14,812 nucleotides of DNA from an uncultured Collinsella sp. (GTDB lineage: Bacteria > Actinomycetota > Coriobacteriia > Coriobacteriales > Coriobacteriaceae). The translations under genes were made by a program, and so were the position numbers. The first letter of the stretch is position 1, and the number at the start of each line of letters is the position of its first letter. The notes below the pieces were generated by a model, which saw only the letters and a program-made list of their open reading frames with translations, ran no database searches and was not told the DNA's origin. The DNA lies in NCBI GenBank assembly GCA_900547345.1, contig URGG01000048.1:1-14812 (forward strand), written 5' to 3'. This document shows, piece by piece, positions 8,114 through 14,711 of the stretch.

Positions 8114-8722
8114 CTAAATATGTCTGTGAGCTCCGGGGTGCTTGGCATGTGCTCCCGGATATCTATGGCCTTTGACAATTGACGCGGCATGTAGATACAG
8201 ATGCCTGGTCGCCAAGGCGTCGGCGAGGGCGGTATGGGGCGCCCCCTCGAAGTTGTATCCAACGGCATCTGCCGCAGAGACCAGCCTCCATCGGGAATTG
8301 GTCTCCGAGAACGGGCCGTACACACGACCGAAGTCCTCCATAGCATCGATTATCTTTGTCGTCTGAGGGATGACGACGCCCTCTTTCTCGAGAAAGCCGA
8401 GGTCGAAATTGACATTCCATCCGACAACCTTATCCGTACGGTTGAATAGAGATTGAACGGCCTCAAGATAGATTTCAAAGGGCTTGCAGTTCGCAACGGA
8501 GGCAGGGGAGATGTGGTTCACGCGCTCGGCATCTGGCCACTCCGTCTTATGCTGCGGCTTGACACGTAAATGGACCGTCGAGGGAGAGTCCAGACCTTCT
8601 ATATCGAGAACCATGGCAAGCGTCAGGATCTCATCTCCGCCGGCGGCGTCGAACCCCGTGGTCTCCGTGTCGATTGTCATGCACTCGATAGGGGAGTCGA
8701 ACGGTATAAGGGTAATGCTCAT
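8114..8722 (-). CDS. DnaQ-like 3'-5' exonuclease (DEDDh family)
   Basis: A 202-residue protein with the full set of DEDD exonuclease motifs. Exo I is IDTETTGFD with D18 and E20. Exo II is VGWNVNFDLGFL with D107. Exo III is HTALADALAT with H163 and D168, the HxAxxD form that marks the DEDDh branch (epsilon subunit, RNase T type). It should remove nucleotides from 3' ends of DNA or RNA using two metal ions. It lacks any polymerase or BRCT part. The C-terminal 18 residues are rich in histidine (GAHAKHPGAHRHI). The ATG at 8722 has GAGGGGG about 9 nt upstream and follows the preceding gene by 14 nt, so both are co-transcribed. Its place inside a transfer operon suggests work on conjugative or competing DNA; that link is inference. 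Confidence 0.88.
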   Translation of the reverse strand: MSITLIPFDSPIECMTIDTETTGFDAAGGDEILTLAMVLDIEGLDSPSTVHLRVKPQHKTEWPDAERVNHISPASVANCKPFEIYLEAVQSLFNRTDKVVGWNVNFDLGFLEKEGVVIPQTTKIIDAMEDFGRVYGPFSETNSRWRLVSAADAVGYNFEGAPHTALADALATRHLYLHAASIVKGHRYPGAHAKHPGAHRHI

Positions 8723-8736
8723 CGCGTTGCGCCCCC

Positions 8737-9621
8737 TCAGGACTGCCCATAGTGATAGTAGCCGGTGCGATTGGCAGCCGTGGTATGGAGAGCGCCCTCG
8801 GTACCGCCGCCCAGCTTCCTGCTGATCTGCGCGATGAGGCTTTTCGTGCCGGGCATCTCGTGGGCGCGCTCGGTCTTGATATCGCTCTTTTGGACATAGC
8901 CCTCGTCGACAGACTCATCCCACTCGTCCTGGGTTGCCTCGGTGTAGAAGACCGGCGCCTCGGGGTCGTTTTCGATGGCCTGGGAGGCAAGCATATCGAT
9001 GTGTTCGGTATTCCCCCTCACGGCGGCATGGACAACGTCGTCGGTGAGCGCACCGCCGTTCGCGATGTACTCATAGAGGCTCTGGTCGGCCGGGTCGGGA
9101 ATCACGCGCCCGAACTGTTCGTCCGTGACATAGCCCTCGTCGCCGATCCTGAATTGGCCATAGGGCCCCGCCGGCCACGGCCCAGCGATACGCGAGAGCT
9201 CCGTGTCCGCCATGACATAGAATTTCATGACGGTGAGCTTGTCATCTCGCGAGATATAGTCTTGGACAGCGACGGGGGCCTTCGGGTTGATATGGGTTCG
9301 GTCTGACGGCGAGAGCGCAAGACCTCTCTCGATCTCATATTCGGCTTGGGCAGTGGAGGCCGTGAAAAGGGCTCGCGCGAGCAGCCAGGACTTCTGACCC
9401 GCATACGTATCGGGGGCGATACCGTCAAGAGCGACCTCGGCCACCGCCGAGAGAAGGTTGGGCTCTGCCATAATCGCGCCGAGCGTGGCGACAGCCGGCC
9501 ACTTAAGGTATCCCTCGCATTGCTGCGGGTCCATGATCATTTCGCGCACAGCATCGAAAACGCGGTCGAGGTTGAGCAGGCCGAGCCCCGCTGCCACCGC
9601 CGACCTATCCAGGTTGTCCAT
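8737..9621 (-). CDS. Hypothetical soluble protein of the element
   Basis: A 294-residue protein that I do not recognise. It has no membrane helix or signal peptide and is acidic overall. The N-terminal third (1-110) is alanine/leucine-rich and probably helical. The middle (about 115-200) contains aromatic-glycine stretches such as AGPWPAGPYGQF and RIGDEGYVTDEQFGRV. The region 215-265 is strongly acidic (EATQDEWDESVDEGY), and the C-terminal 40 residues are basic to neutral and end in YYHYGQS. No catalytic motif stands out. The start at 9621 is supported by AAGGGAGA 5 nt upstream. The gene follows one copy of the 17-bp repeat and starts a tight run with the exonuclease gene, so it may be the first gene of its own transcript. 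It could be a DNA-processing accessory or regulatory factor, but there is no direct evidence for either. Confidence 0.7.
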   Translation of the reverse strand: MDNLDRSAVAAGLGLLNLDRVFDAVREMIMDPQQCEGYLKWPAVATLGAIMAEPNLLSAVAEVALDGIAPDTYAGQKSWLLARALFTASTAQAEYEIERGLALSPSDRTHINPKAPVAVQDYISRDDKLTVMKFYVMADTELSRIAGPWPAGPYGQFRIGDEGYVTDEQFGRVIPDPADQSLYEYIANGGALTDDVVHAAVRGNTEHIDMLASQAIENDPEAPVFYTEATQDEWDESVDEGYVQKSDIKTERAHEMPGTKSLIAQISRKLGGGTEGALHTTAANRTGYYHYGQS

Positions 9622-9639
9622 ACGGCTCTCCCTTCGGTC

Positions 9640-9668
9640 AAAGTTCCGTTGGTTGTATCGTCCGCCCT
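9640..9668 (-). promoter_or_regulatory. Candidate promoter for the 294-aa gene
   Basis: On the minus strand a TCGACA box (5 of 6 to TTGACA) is followed by a 17-nt spacer and TACAAC (4 of 6 to TATAAT). It lies between the 17-bp repeat and the start codon at 9621, so transcription would begin roughly 25 nt before the ribosome site. GC-rich genomes give chance matches, and the -10 box is weak. Confidence 0.28.
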
Positions 9669-9689
9669 CGGGCTTGTCGATGAGAGCCG

Positions 9690-9706
9690 TTGAACAACTG
9701 TTCCTA
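9690..9706. repeat. 17-bp direct repeat, copy 1; LexA-box-like palindrome
   Basis: TTGAACAACTGTTCCTA. The core GAACA-AC-TGTTC is a palindrome with the GAAC-N4-GTTC form of Gram-positive LexA sites. It lies 69 nt upstream of the 294-aa gene start and 12 nt past the stop of the ComM-like gene. An identical copy is at 11697-11713. My scan by eye found no third GAAC-N4-GTTC in the window. Confidence 0.7.
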
Positions 9707-9718
9707 GAATTTGGTTAG

Positions 9719-11632
9719 TTAATGTTTAAGCGATTGAGCGTGGGGGAGGGTCACGTCGCGCTCCATCGACATGACCCCATCGGGCGATGCCGTGCTTTTG
9801 GTCGCAAGTCGAAGCGAGTCAATGATCCTTTTCGTGCTGGGACCGCAATCGACTCTGTGGGGGGCCACGCTCAGCTCTTCATACTGGTCAAGGATCGCGT
9901 CCACCTTCCGCGACTCGTCGAAGGTCTGGCCGCGATAGAGCTTATAGTCGTGTCCGCCGATTCTGACAAGGCCGTCAGACGCAAGGGCAATGCCTTTAGC
10001 TTCAATCGCCGGCACGATGGCAAAATATACACCTGCGGCGATGGCGATATCCTTGTATTCATCGGGAATGACCATCTCGCGGAATTCGGACAGATCCCTC
10101 ATCGAAAGAAACGCATTAAGGTTAACTTCAACGGCGTCATATCCACCCCGTCCGGCACCATCGATAATGGAGCCGAACACCTCTGAATCCATGAGTATGC
10201 CGGGCAAGGGGTCTGCACTAGACCTCTTCATATAGACAATGCGATCTCCTTGGGCGGGCCCGTCGAGGTTAACGGTCACGTCCGACCAAAGCGCGCCGAA
10301 CGAGTCGGACCCGTCGGTCACATCGAAGGCTTGGATGCAGAGTGTATCGTTCTCCTCGTAGAATTGCTTCACGAGCTCCACGGTCTTCGGCTCACCGTCA
10401 ACCGAATAATTGACCTTGAGGCCGCCCTTGGTGGTTGCATCTACATAGAGGCTGCTGTCCTCGATGCGCTTTTTGAGATTCTCCCTATAGGCGACCAGCG
10501 ATCCCGGAAGCGCCTGGATCTCAGAAAGACCTTTTTCCAATTGGTCAATATCGACAACGACCGGCTGCTCGATTTTAGGGAACGGACCCAGCTGAAACGC
10601 CTTCATCGCATAGTCGCTTCGGTCTTCCCTAGCCGTCATAACGAGGGCGGCGTCACTTGGAAACAGCGTAGTACCGTCAACCCTAACGATCCTGACGGTG
10701 TCTCGCCTTGTCGCCGATGCCACAGACTGAAGGACATGGGACGATGCCTGGTCGATATTTCCGAGAACGATGGCGCCACCGCTCGCGGCAGAGATAACAC
10801 CCGGCCTGATTGGGCGCCCGCCGCCGATAATACCTGCAATGCTTGCCGTCCCGATATCGGAGACGACGGCAACGTTGCCCTTCGCCCCGACACCGGCAAG
10901 GTCTCTCATGAGCATCGCCTCATCGCTTTCGCCGACGCGGAAGAACGCGCGAAGTGCCTCTCCCGCACGTTCCGGGCTATCCGTCTCGATTAGGATGGGA
11001 ATGCGCGTCGCAAGGGCTTCGGCCACAGTAGAAACTGCAGCGGGCGGGTAAACCGGACTTAATTGATCTGGTTCAGCTGGCATGGATCTTCCGATAAGAT
11101 TCTCAGGATTACCCAATGAACCTGATGAAATCGAGTCCAAGGCCTGAAGGTTCGGATGGGCCGGCCTCAATCCGCGGGGAGTTGCCGCGGAGACGACGCC
11201 CTGGAGATTCAGCTCATGGCAGAGATTCTCGACTGCAATGGTGCCCCGACACGACGTCACGTTACCGCCGAAGTCCAGCGATCCGAAGAACAGCTTATCC
11301 TTGAGATATTCGGGGTCCAGTTGCCCCGAGACGCCCAGAATACCAAGAGCAATAGGAAGAGCAAGAGAATCTGGGGTCCGGAATCGGCCCGAGAAGCTCC
11401 TGCTATAACCGGGAGTTGGCATCAGGTCGATAGAGATGCTGTCCCGGGGCACGGTATACCCCTGTGCCTTAAGGGCGCATCTGACGATACCTCGCAACTC
11501 CACGGCGGCATTATCCTGAACGCCCGTAATGGTAATGCCGGGCAATCCGGGCTGCATTTCAATTGCGATGTCGATAGGCGCCGCAGAGGCAGCCTCTACA
11601 ACAGCCCCATGGACAACAGAACGCTTGGCCAT
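9719..11632 (-). CDS. ComM/YifB-like protein with a degenerate AAA+ (Mg-chelatase type) domain and a novel C-terminal half
   Basis: A 637-residue protein. Residues 5-150 match the N-terminal LonC-like domain of ComM (YifB): GLPGITITGVQDNAAVE, then IRCALKAQGY-type and LALPIALGILGVSGQL, then LFFGSLDFGGNVTSCRGTIA. Residues about 205-340 follow the ComM ATPase order, including IGGGRPIRPGVISAASGGAIVL, but the Walker A site has become ETDSPERAGEA (216-226, no GKT) and the Walker B acidic pair has become G291-N292 in VLGNIDQ. ATP hydrolysis is therefore unlikely. Residues 350-637 are not the usual ComM C-terminal domain and I do not recognise them. ComM proteins act as branch-migration helicases during natural transformation. 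ATG 11632 is preferred because GGAG lies 6 nt upstream; the ATG at 11644 has its GAGGA site too close. A 17-bp repeat flanks the gene on each side. Confidence 0.72.
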   Translation of the reverse strand: MAKRSVVHGAVVEAASAAPIDIAIEMQPGLPGITITGVQDNAAVELRGIVRCALKAQGYTVPRDSISIDLMPTPGYSRSFSGRFRTPDSLALPIALGILGVSGQLDPEYLKDKLFFGSLDFGGNVTSCRGTIAVENLCHELNLQGVVSAATPRGLRPAHPNLQALDSISSGSLGNPENLIGRSMPAEPDQLSPVYPPAAVSTVAEALATRIPILIETDSPERAGEALRAFFRVGESDEAMLMRDLAGVGAKGNVAVVSDIGTASIAGIIGGGRPIRPGVISAASGGAIVLGNIDQASSHVLQSVASATRRDTVRIVRVDGTTLFPSDAALVMTAREDRSDYAMKAFQLGPFPKIEQPVVVDIDQLEKGLSEIQALPGSLVAYRENLKKRIEDSSLYVDATTKGGLKVNYSVDGEPKTVELVKQFYEENDTLCIQAFDVTDGSDSFGALWSDVTVNLDGPAQGDRIVYMKRSSADPLPGILMDSEVFGSIIDGAGRGGYDAVEVNLNAFLSMRDLSEFREMVIPDEYKDIAIAAGVYFAIVPAIEAKGIALASDGLVRIGGHDYKLYRGQTFDESRKVDAILDQYEELSVAPHRVDCGPSTKRIIDSLRLATKSTASPDGVMSMERDVTLPHAQSLKH

Positions 11633-11696
11633 ATCTTGCTCCATTCCTCAATGGTCTTGAGGTAAGTTTGATATTGGCGGCGGTTGGGCGACCCCA

Positions 11697-11713
11697 TTGA
11701 ACAACTGTTCCTA
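11697..11713. repeat. 17-bp direct repeat, copy 2; LexA-box-like palindrome
   Basis: Identical to the copy at 9690-9706 and in the same orientation. It lies 65 nt upstream of the ComM-like start codon, nearly the same distance as copy 1 has from its gene, which favours a shared operator. It is also close to the likely element-chromosome junction, so an attachment-related role cannot be excluded. Confidence 0.7.
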
Positions 11714-11748
11714 AACACCAACCAAAGCAGGTTGCAGTAGGGCATAGA

Positions 11749-11781
11749 TTGACTACACCGGATAAAACTAACGATAGTCAA
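11749..11781. repeat. 7-bp inverted repeat at the end of ldh
   Basis: TTGACTA at 11749-11755 and TAGTCAA at 11775-11781 are perfect inverted copies separated by 19 nt. The right arm overlaps the ldh stop codon (11778-11780). The stretch is AT-rich. It could be a weak terminator for ldh or binding sites for a recombinase near an attachment site; short arms make chance occurrence possible. Confidence 0.35.
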
Positions 11782-12809
11782 AACCCCCATCCGCTTCTAT
11801 CCACACTAATAGTATTATTTCTGCACTTAAATTCGGTTTTAGTTATGGACTCGGCGTCCCACCAGTCGAGCTGGGCGATGTTGTCGCGGATGTGCTGGCA
11901 GCTCTTGTGGAAGCCCTCGAGCTCGTACTCGGACAGGTCGAGCGTGTAGACCTCCTCGACGCCCTCGGCACCGATCACGCACGGCAGGGAGGTAAAGATA
12001 CCCTCCTCGCCATACTGGCCGGTCATGAGCGTGGATGCCGAAAGCACGGCGTGCTCGTTGTGCAACACAGCGGCGCAGACGCGCGCGGCGGAGTTGGCGA
12101 CGGCGTACTCGGTGCACTGCTTGCCCTGGTAGGTCACATAGCCGCCCTTGCGTGCGAGCTCCTCGACCTCCATGTGGTCGAAGGCATACTTGTCGGGGTT
12201 CTCGGCCTGAAGTTCGTTAAGGCTCTTGCCGGCGATGGTTGCGGCCTTAAAGGCTGCCAGCTGGCTAAAGCCATGCTCGCCGATCATGTAGGCGTCGATG
12301 GACTTGGGGCTCACGCCGACCTTCTTGGAGATCTCGGTACGCAGGCGGGCAGAGTCCAGGCCGCAGCCCGAGCCGATAATCTTCTTGGGATCGTAGCCGG
12401 TCAGATGCCACAGCTCGGTGCACACGACGTCGCAGGGGTTGGAGATGCTCACGAAGATGCCGTCAAAGCCGGCGTCGACGATGCGCTTGGCAAAGGTGCG
12501 GGCGGCGTCGGTGGTAAAGAACAGCTCGCCGTCGCGGTTGCCGGCGGCCAGCGCGACCTTGCCGGCGGCGTTGACGATGACGTCGCAGCAGGCAAGTTCC
12601 TCGTAGTGGTCGTAGCAGTTGACGATCTTGGTGTTGTACGGGACAAACGAAAGGGAGTCGCGCAGGTCCTGGACCTCGGACGTCACCTTGGCCTCGTTGA
12701 TATCGCACAGGTACAGCTCATCGGCAATGCCCTGCATGAGCAGACTGTTGGCAACATGTGCTCCTACGTGGCCCTGGCCGACCACACCGATCTTACGCGT
12801 CTGGTACAT
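11778..12809 (-). CDS. ldh: L-lactate / L-2-hydroxyacid dehydrogenase with an unusual C-terminal tail
   Basis: A 343-residue cytoplasmic NAD-dependent dehydrogenase that interconverts pyruvate (or a related 2-oxoacid) and the L-hydroxyacid, recycling NADH in fermentation. The Rossmann motif GQGHVG is at 11-16 with D36 for NAD ribose binding. The loop AAGNRDGEL carries the substrate arginine R92. SNPCDVV is at 123-129, LDSARLR at 151-157 and the catalytic histidine at 179 in GEHGF. L-2-hydroxyisocaproate dehydrogenase is an alternative substrate class. ATG 12809 has AAAGGA 8 nt upstream. The family is usually about 310-320 residues, and the fold appears complete by DWWDAE (315-320). The final 23 residues come from AT-rich codons, including two AGA arginines, unlike the body, suggesting that the 3' end was replaced at an element junction. 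Confidence 0.9.
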   Translation of the reverse strand: MYQTRKIGVVGQGHVGAHVANSLLMQGIADELYLCDINEAKVTSEVQDLRDSLSFVPYNTKIVNCYDHYEELACCDVIVNAAGKVALAAGNRDGELFFTTDAARTFAKRIVDAGFDGIFVSISNPCDVVCTELWHLTGYDPKKIIGSGCGLDSARLRTEISKKVGVSPKSIDAYMIGEHGFSQLAAFKAATIAGKSLNELQAENPDKYAFDHMEVEELARKGGYVTYQGKQCTEYAVANSAARVCAAVLHNEHAVLSASTLMTGQYGEEGIFTSLPCVIGAEGVEEVYTLDLSEYELEGFHKSCQHIRDNIAQLDWWDAESITKTEFKCRNNTISVDRSGWGF

Positions 12810-12846
12810 ATATGTATCCTTTCGGCCGAGTTTTTCGCGTCGAACC

Positions 12847-12852
12847 ATTGTA
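12847..12852 (-). promoter_or_regulatory. Candidate -10 box for ldh
   Basis: TACAAT on the minus strand (5 of 6 to TATAAT), 37 nt before the ldh ATG, would give a leader of about 30 nt. No good -35 box is visible at 16-18 nt, so an activator may be needed or the match may be chance. Confidence 0.3.
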
Positions 12853-12943
12853 GCGTCCTACTGCCACTTTGCTAGGCTAAAGCGCCATAGATTTTTGGGC
12901 ATGCCTTAATCTCTACTTTTGGAGTGATTTGGGCCGCTGACGG

Positions 12944-12958
12944 CATCGCCGGGCGATG
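12944..12958. promoter_or_regulatory. Perfect 15-bp palindrome between ldh and metA
   Basis: CATCGCC-G-GGCGATG, 7-bp perfect arms with a single central base, 62 nt upstream of the metA start in the 210-nt divergent region. It may be an operator for metA or both genes. The rest of this region shows no clear metA promoter and is too short and unpatterned for me to call a SAM riboswitch or T-box. Confidence 0.4.
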
Positions 12959-13019
12959 TACTCGCGCGGATGGGGCCGGTCGTTGTACCATAACTGCAAC
13001 TGACTCGTAAGGAGCATTC

Positions 13020-13946
13020 ATGCCCATTCGCATCCCCGACGCCCTCCCTGCCGCCGCGCAGCTCGAGAGCGAGAACATCTTTGTCATGACCGAGTACCGC
13101 GCGCTGCACCAGGACATTCGTCCGCTGCGCGTGCTCATCCTCAACCTCATGCCCACCAAGATCGCCACCGAGACGCAGATCATGCGCAAGCTCTCCAACA
13201 CGCCGCTGCAGGTGGAGGTGGATCTGCTGCGTACCAAAACGCACGAGGCCACGCACGTGAACGCCGGCCACCTGGAGACGTTCTACCGCACGTTCGACGA
13301 CATCCGCGACATCCACTACGACGGCCTGATCATCACGGGCGCGCCGGTGGAGCAGATGCCGTTCGAAGAGGTCGACTACTGGCCCGAGCTCTGCCAGATC
13401 ATGGATTGGTCCACCACGCACGTGCACTCTACGCTGCACATTTGTTGGGGCGCGCAGGCGGGGCTCTACCATCATTACGGTATCCAGAAGTACGACCTGC
13501 CGGCAAAGGCGAGTGGCGTGTTCGAGCATTATCTGGTGAAGCCGCAAAGCCCGCTGGTCCGCGGTTTTGACGACCGTTTCTATGCCGTGCATTCGCGCAA
13601 CACCGATGTGCGCCGCGAGGACGTAGAGGCCGAGCCGCAGCTTGAGGTCGTGGCCGTGTCTGACGAGGTGGGCCTGTACATCGTCAAGTCGACCGACAGC
13701 CGTCGCTTCTTTGTCTTTGGCCATCCCGAGTACGATACCGACACGTTGCGCCTGGAGTACGAGCGCGACGTGAAGCGCGGGCTCAACCCCCAGGTTCCGG
13801 CGCATTACTTCCCGAATGACGACCCCACGGCCGAGCCGCGCAACGTCTGGCGCAGCCAGGCTCAGTTGCTCTACACCAACTGGCTCAACTACTACGTTTA
13901 CCAGACCACGCCCTACGACCTGGCCCGCGCCGGCGAGGAGCACTAG
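13020..13946 (+). CDS. metA: Homoserine O-acetyltransferase (MetA family)
   Basis: A 308-residue cytoplasmic enzyme that acylates the hydroxyl of homoserine, the first committed step of methionine synthesis. The catalytic cysteine C142 is in HICWGAQAGLY, and H235 and E237 are in FGHPEYD, which fits the triad numbering of E. coli MetA exactly. The acyl-donor site reads ITGAPVEQMPFEEVDYW with glutamate at 111. In characterised MetA proteins a glutamate here (Bacillus cereus) goes with acetyl-CoA, while glycine (E. coli) goes with succinyl-CoA, so O-acetylhomoserine is the likely product in spite of the common family name. ATG 13020 follows AAGGAG by 5 nt. The gene is divergent from ldh and converges on the cyclo-ligase gene, with 34 nt between the stops. 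Length is normal. Confidence 0.95.
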   Translation: MPIRIPDALPAAAQLESENIFVMTEYRALHQDIRPLRVLILNLMPTKIATETQIMRKLSNTPLQVEVDLLRTKTHEATHVNAGHLETFYRTFDDIRDIHYDGLIITGAPVEQMPFEEVDYWPELCQIMDWSTTHVHSTLHICWGAQAGLYHHYGIQKYDLPAKASGVFEHYLVKPQSPLVRGFDDRFYAVHSRNTDVRREDVEAEPQLEVVAVSDEVGLYIVKSTDSRRFFVFGHPEYDTDTLRLEYERDVKRGLNPQVPAHYFPNDDPTAEPRNVWRSQAQLLYTNWLNYYVYQTTPYDLARAGEEH

Positions 13947-13980
13947 GCTGCGACTGTGGCCGTGGCTGATGTGACGGCGG

Positions 13981-14577
13981 TTAGGCGCTGACGATGTGGG
14001 GCAGCGGCAGGTCGTGGGCGTCGGTGGGAACGTGGCCGACGCGCTGTTCGTCAAAGGCGATGCCGATAATCTGACATGTGGCCGAAAGCGTGGGCAGGTA
14101 GCGGTCGTAGCAACCGCCGCCGTAGCCCAGGCGCGCGCCGGTTTGGTCGAAGGCCACGAGCGGCACGATAATCATGTCGAGAACATCGGCAGGCACGATA
14201 GGGAAGCGGTCGCTGTCGATGTCCATGGCCGTGAAGGTCCGTGTGGGGTGGGCGATAAACGGAGCCGCGGACGCATCGTCGACAGCAACTGCCCGCATGC
14301 ACATGCGCTGGCCACAAGCTGTGGCTTCGGCTGCCGAGAGCATGCACGGATAGGCCACGCGCCAGTCGCGTTTGGCGGCCGCCGCGGCAAACGCGGCAGG
14401 ATTGACTTCGGAACCCATCGCGGCATAGACGGCAACGGTGTGCGGTGCCGCGGGATCCGAGCGACCCAGTCGCTTAACAAGCCGCGCACAGATAACGGCA
14501 GACTTCGCCGCCCGCAAGTCCAAATCAAGAGCATCGCGCCGAGCAATCACCGCCCGCCGCAACTCAGCCTTGTCCAT
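13981..14577 (-). CDS. 5-formyltetrahydrofolate cyclo-ligase
   Basis: A 198-residue cytoplasmic enzyme (MTHFS/YgfA family) that converts 5-formyltetrahydrofolate to 5,10-methenyltetrahydrofolate with ATP, returning stored folate to one-carbon metabolism. The family signature GYGGGCYDRYL is at 151-161, preceded by VPLVAFDQTGARLG. The N-terminal DKAELRRAVIARRDAL (2-17) supplies the usual basic ATP-binding helix. FDEQRVGHVPTDAHDLPL (175-192) is the conserved C-terminal segment. I chose ATG 14577, in frame with the family N-terminus, with GAGGG upstream; a TTG at 14604 would add nine residues with no conserved match. It is alanine-rich in 60-70. It converges with metA and is preceded by a strong terminator that separates it from the gene at the right edge. 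Confidence 0.92.
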   Translation of the reverse strand: MDKAELRRAVIARRDALDLDLRAAKSAVICARLVKRLGRSDPAAPHTVAVYAAMGSEVNPAAFAAAAAKRDWRVAYPCMLSAAEATACGQRMCMRAVAVDDASAAPFIAHPTRTFTAMDIDSDRFPIVPADVLDMIIVPLVAFDQTGARLGYGGGCYDRYLPTLSATCQIIGIAFDEQRVGHVPTDAHDLPLPHIVSA

Positions 14578-14593
14578 CCCGGCCCTCTCTCCC

Positions 14594-14635
14594 AAACCTA
14601 CCAAAAAGGGACAGGTTTATTTTGGCAGGTTTTAT
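14594..14635. repeat. Small AT-rich repeat cluster upstream of the cyclo-ligase gene
   Basis: CAGGTTTAT (14612-14620) recurs as CAGGTTTTAT (14626-14635), and AAACCT (14594-14599) is the inverted copy of AGGTTT (14613-14618). The AAAAAGGGACAGGTTTATTT stretch has the look of short dispersed intergenic repeats found in many genomes. Without a genome search I cannot say that it is one. No clear promoter was found here. Confidence 0.3.
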
Positions 14636-14657
14636 CTGGGCAAACGCGAAAAAGACG

Positions 14658-14701
14658 GCAAAACCACCACGAAGGTGCTGTCTCCTTTGTGGTGGTTTTG
14701 C
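14658..14701 (-). terminator. Intrinsic terminator with an 18-bp stem
   Basis: GCAAAACCACCAC (14658-14670) pairs perfectly with GTGGTGGTTTTGC (14689-14701), and the stem continues inward through one G-T pair and AAGG/CCTT, leaving an 8-nt loop. On the minus strand it lies 10 nt past the stop of the right-edge gene and is followed by CTTTTT, so it should end that gene's transcript before the cyclo-ligase gene. T-runs inside the arms could also allow some function on the plus strand. Confidence 0.85.
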
Positions 14702-14711
14702 TTGCCGTGCC

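Noticed and set aside
11892..12875. Plus-strand open frame of 327 codons
   Set aside because: It is antisense to ldh, with highly repetitive V/G/L/A/D content typical of shadow frames; the minus strand encodes all dehydrogenase motifs.
13947..13980. Bidirectional terminator between metA and the cyclo-ligase gene
   Set aside because: The 34-nt gap has no convincing stem or T-run.
12906..14054. Minus-strand open frame of 382 codons
   Set aside because: It is antisense to metA, whose catalytic triad and ribosome site are on the plus strand.
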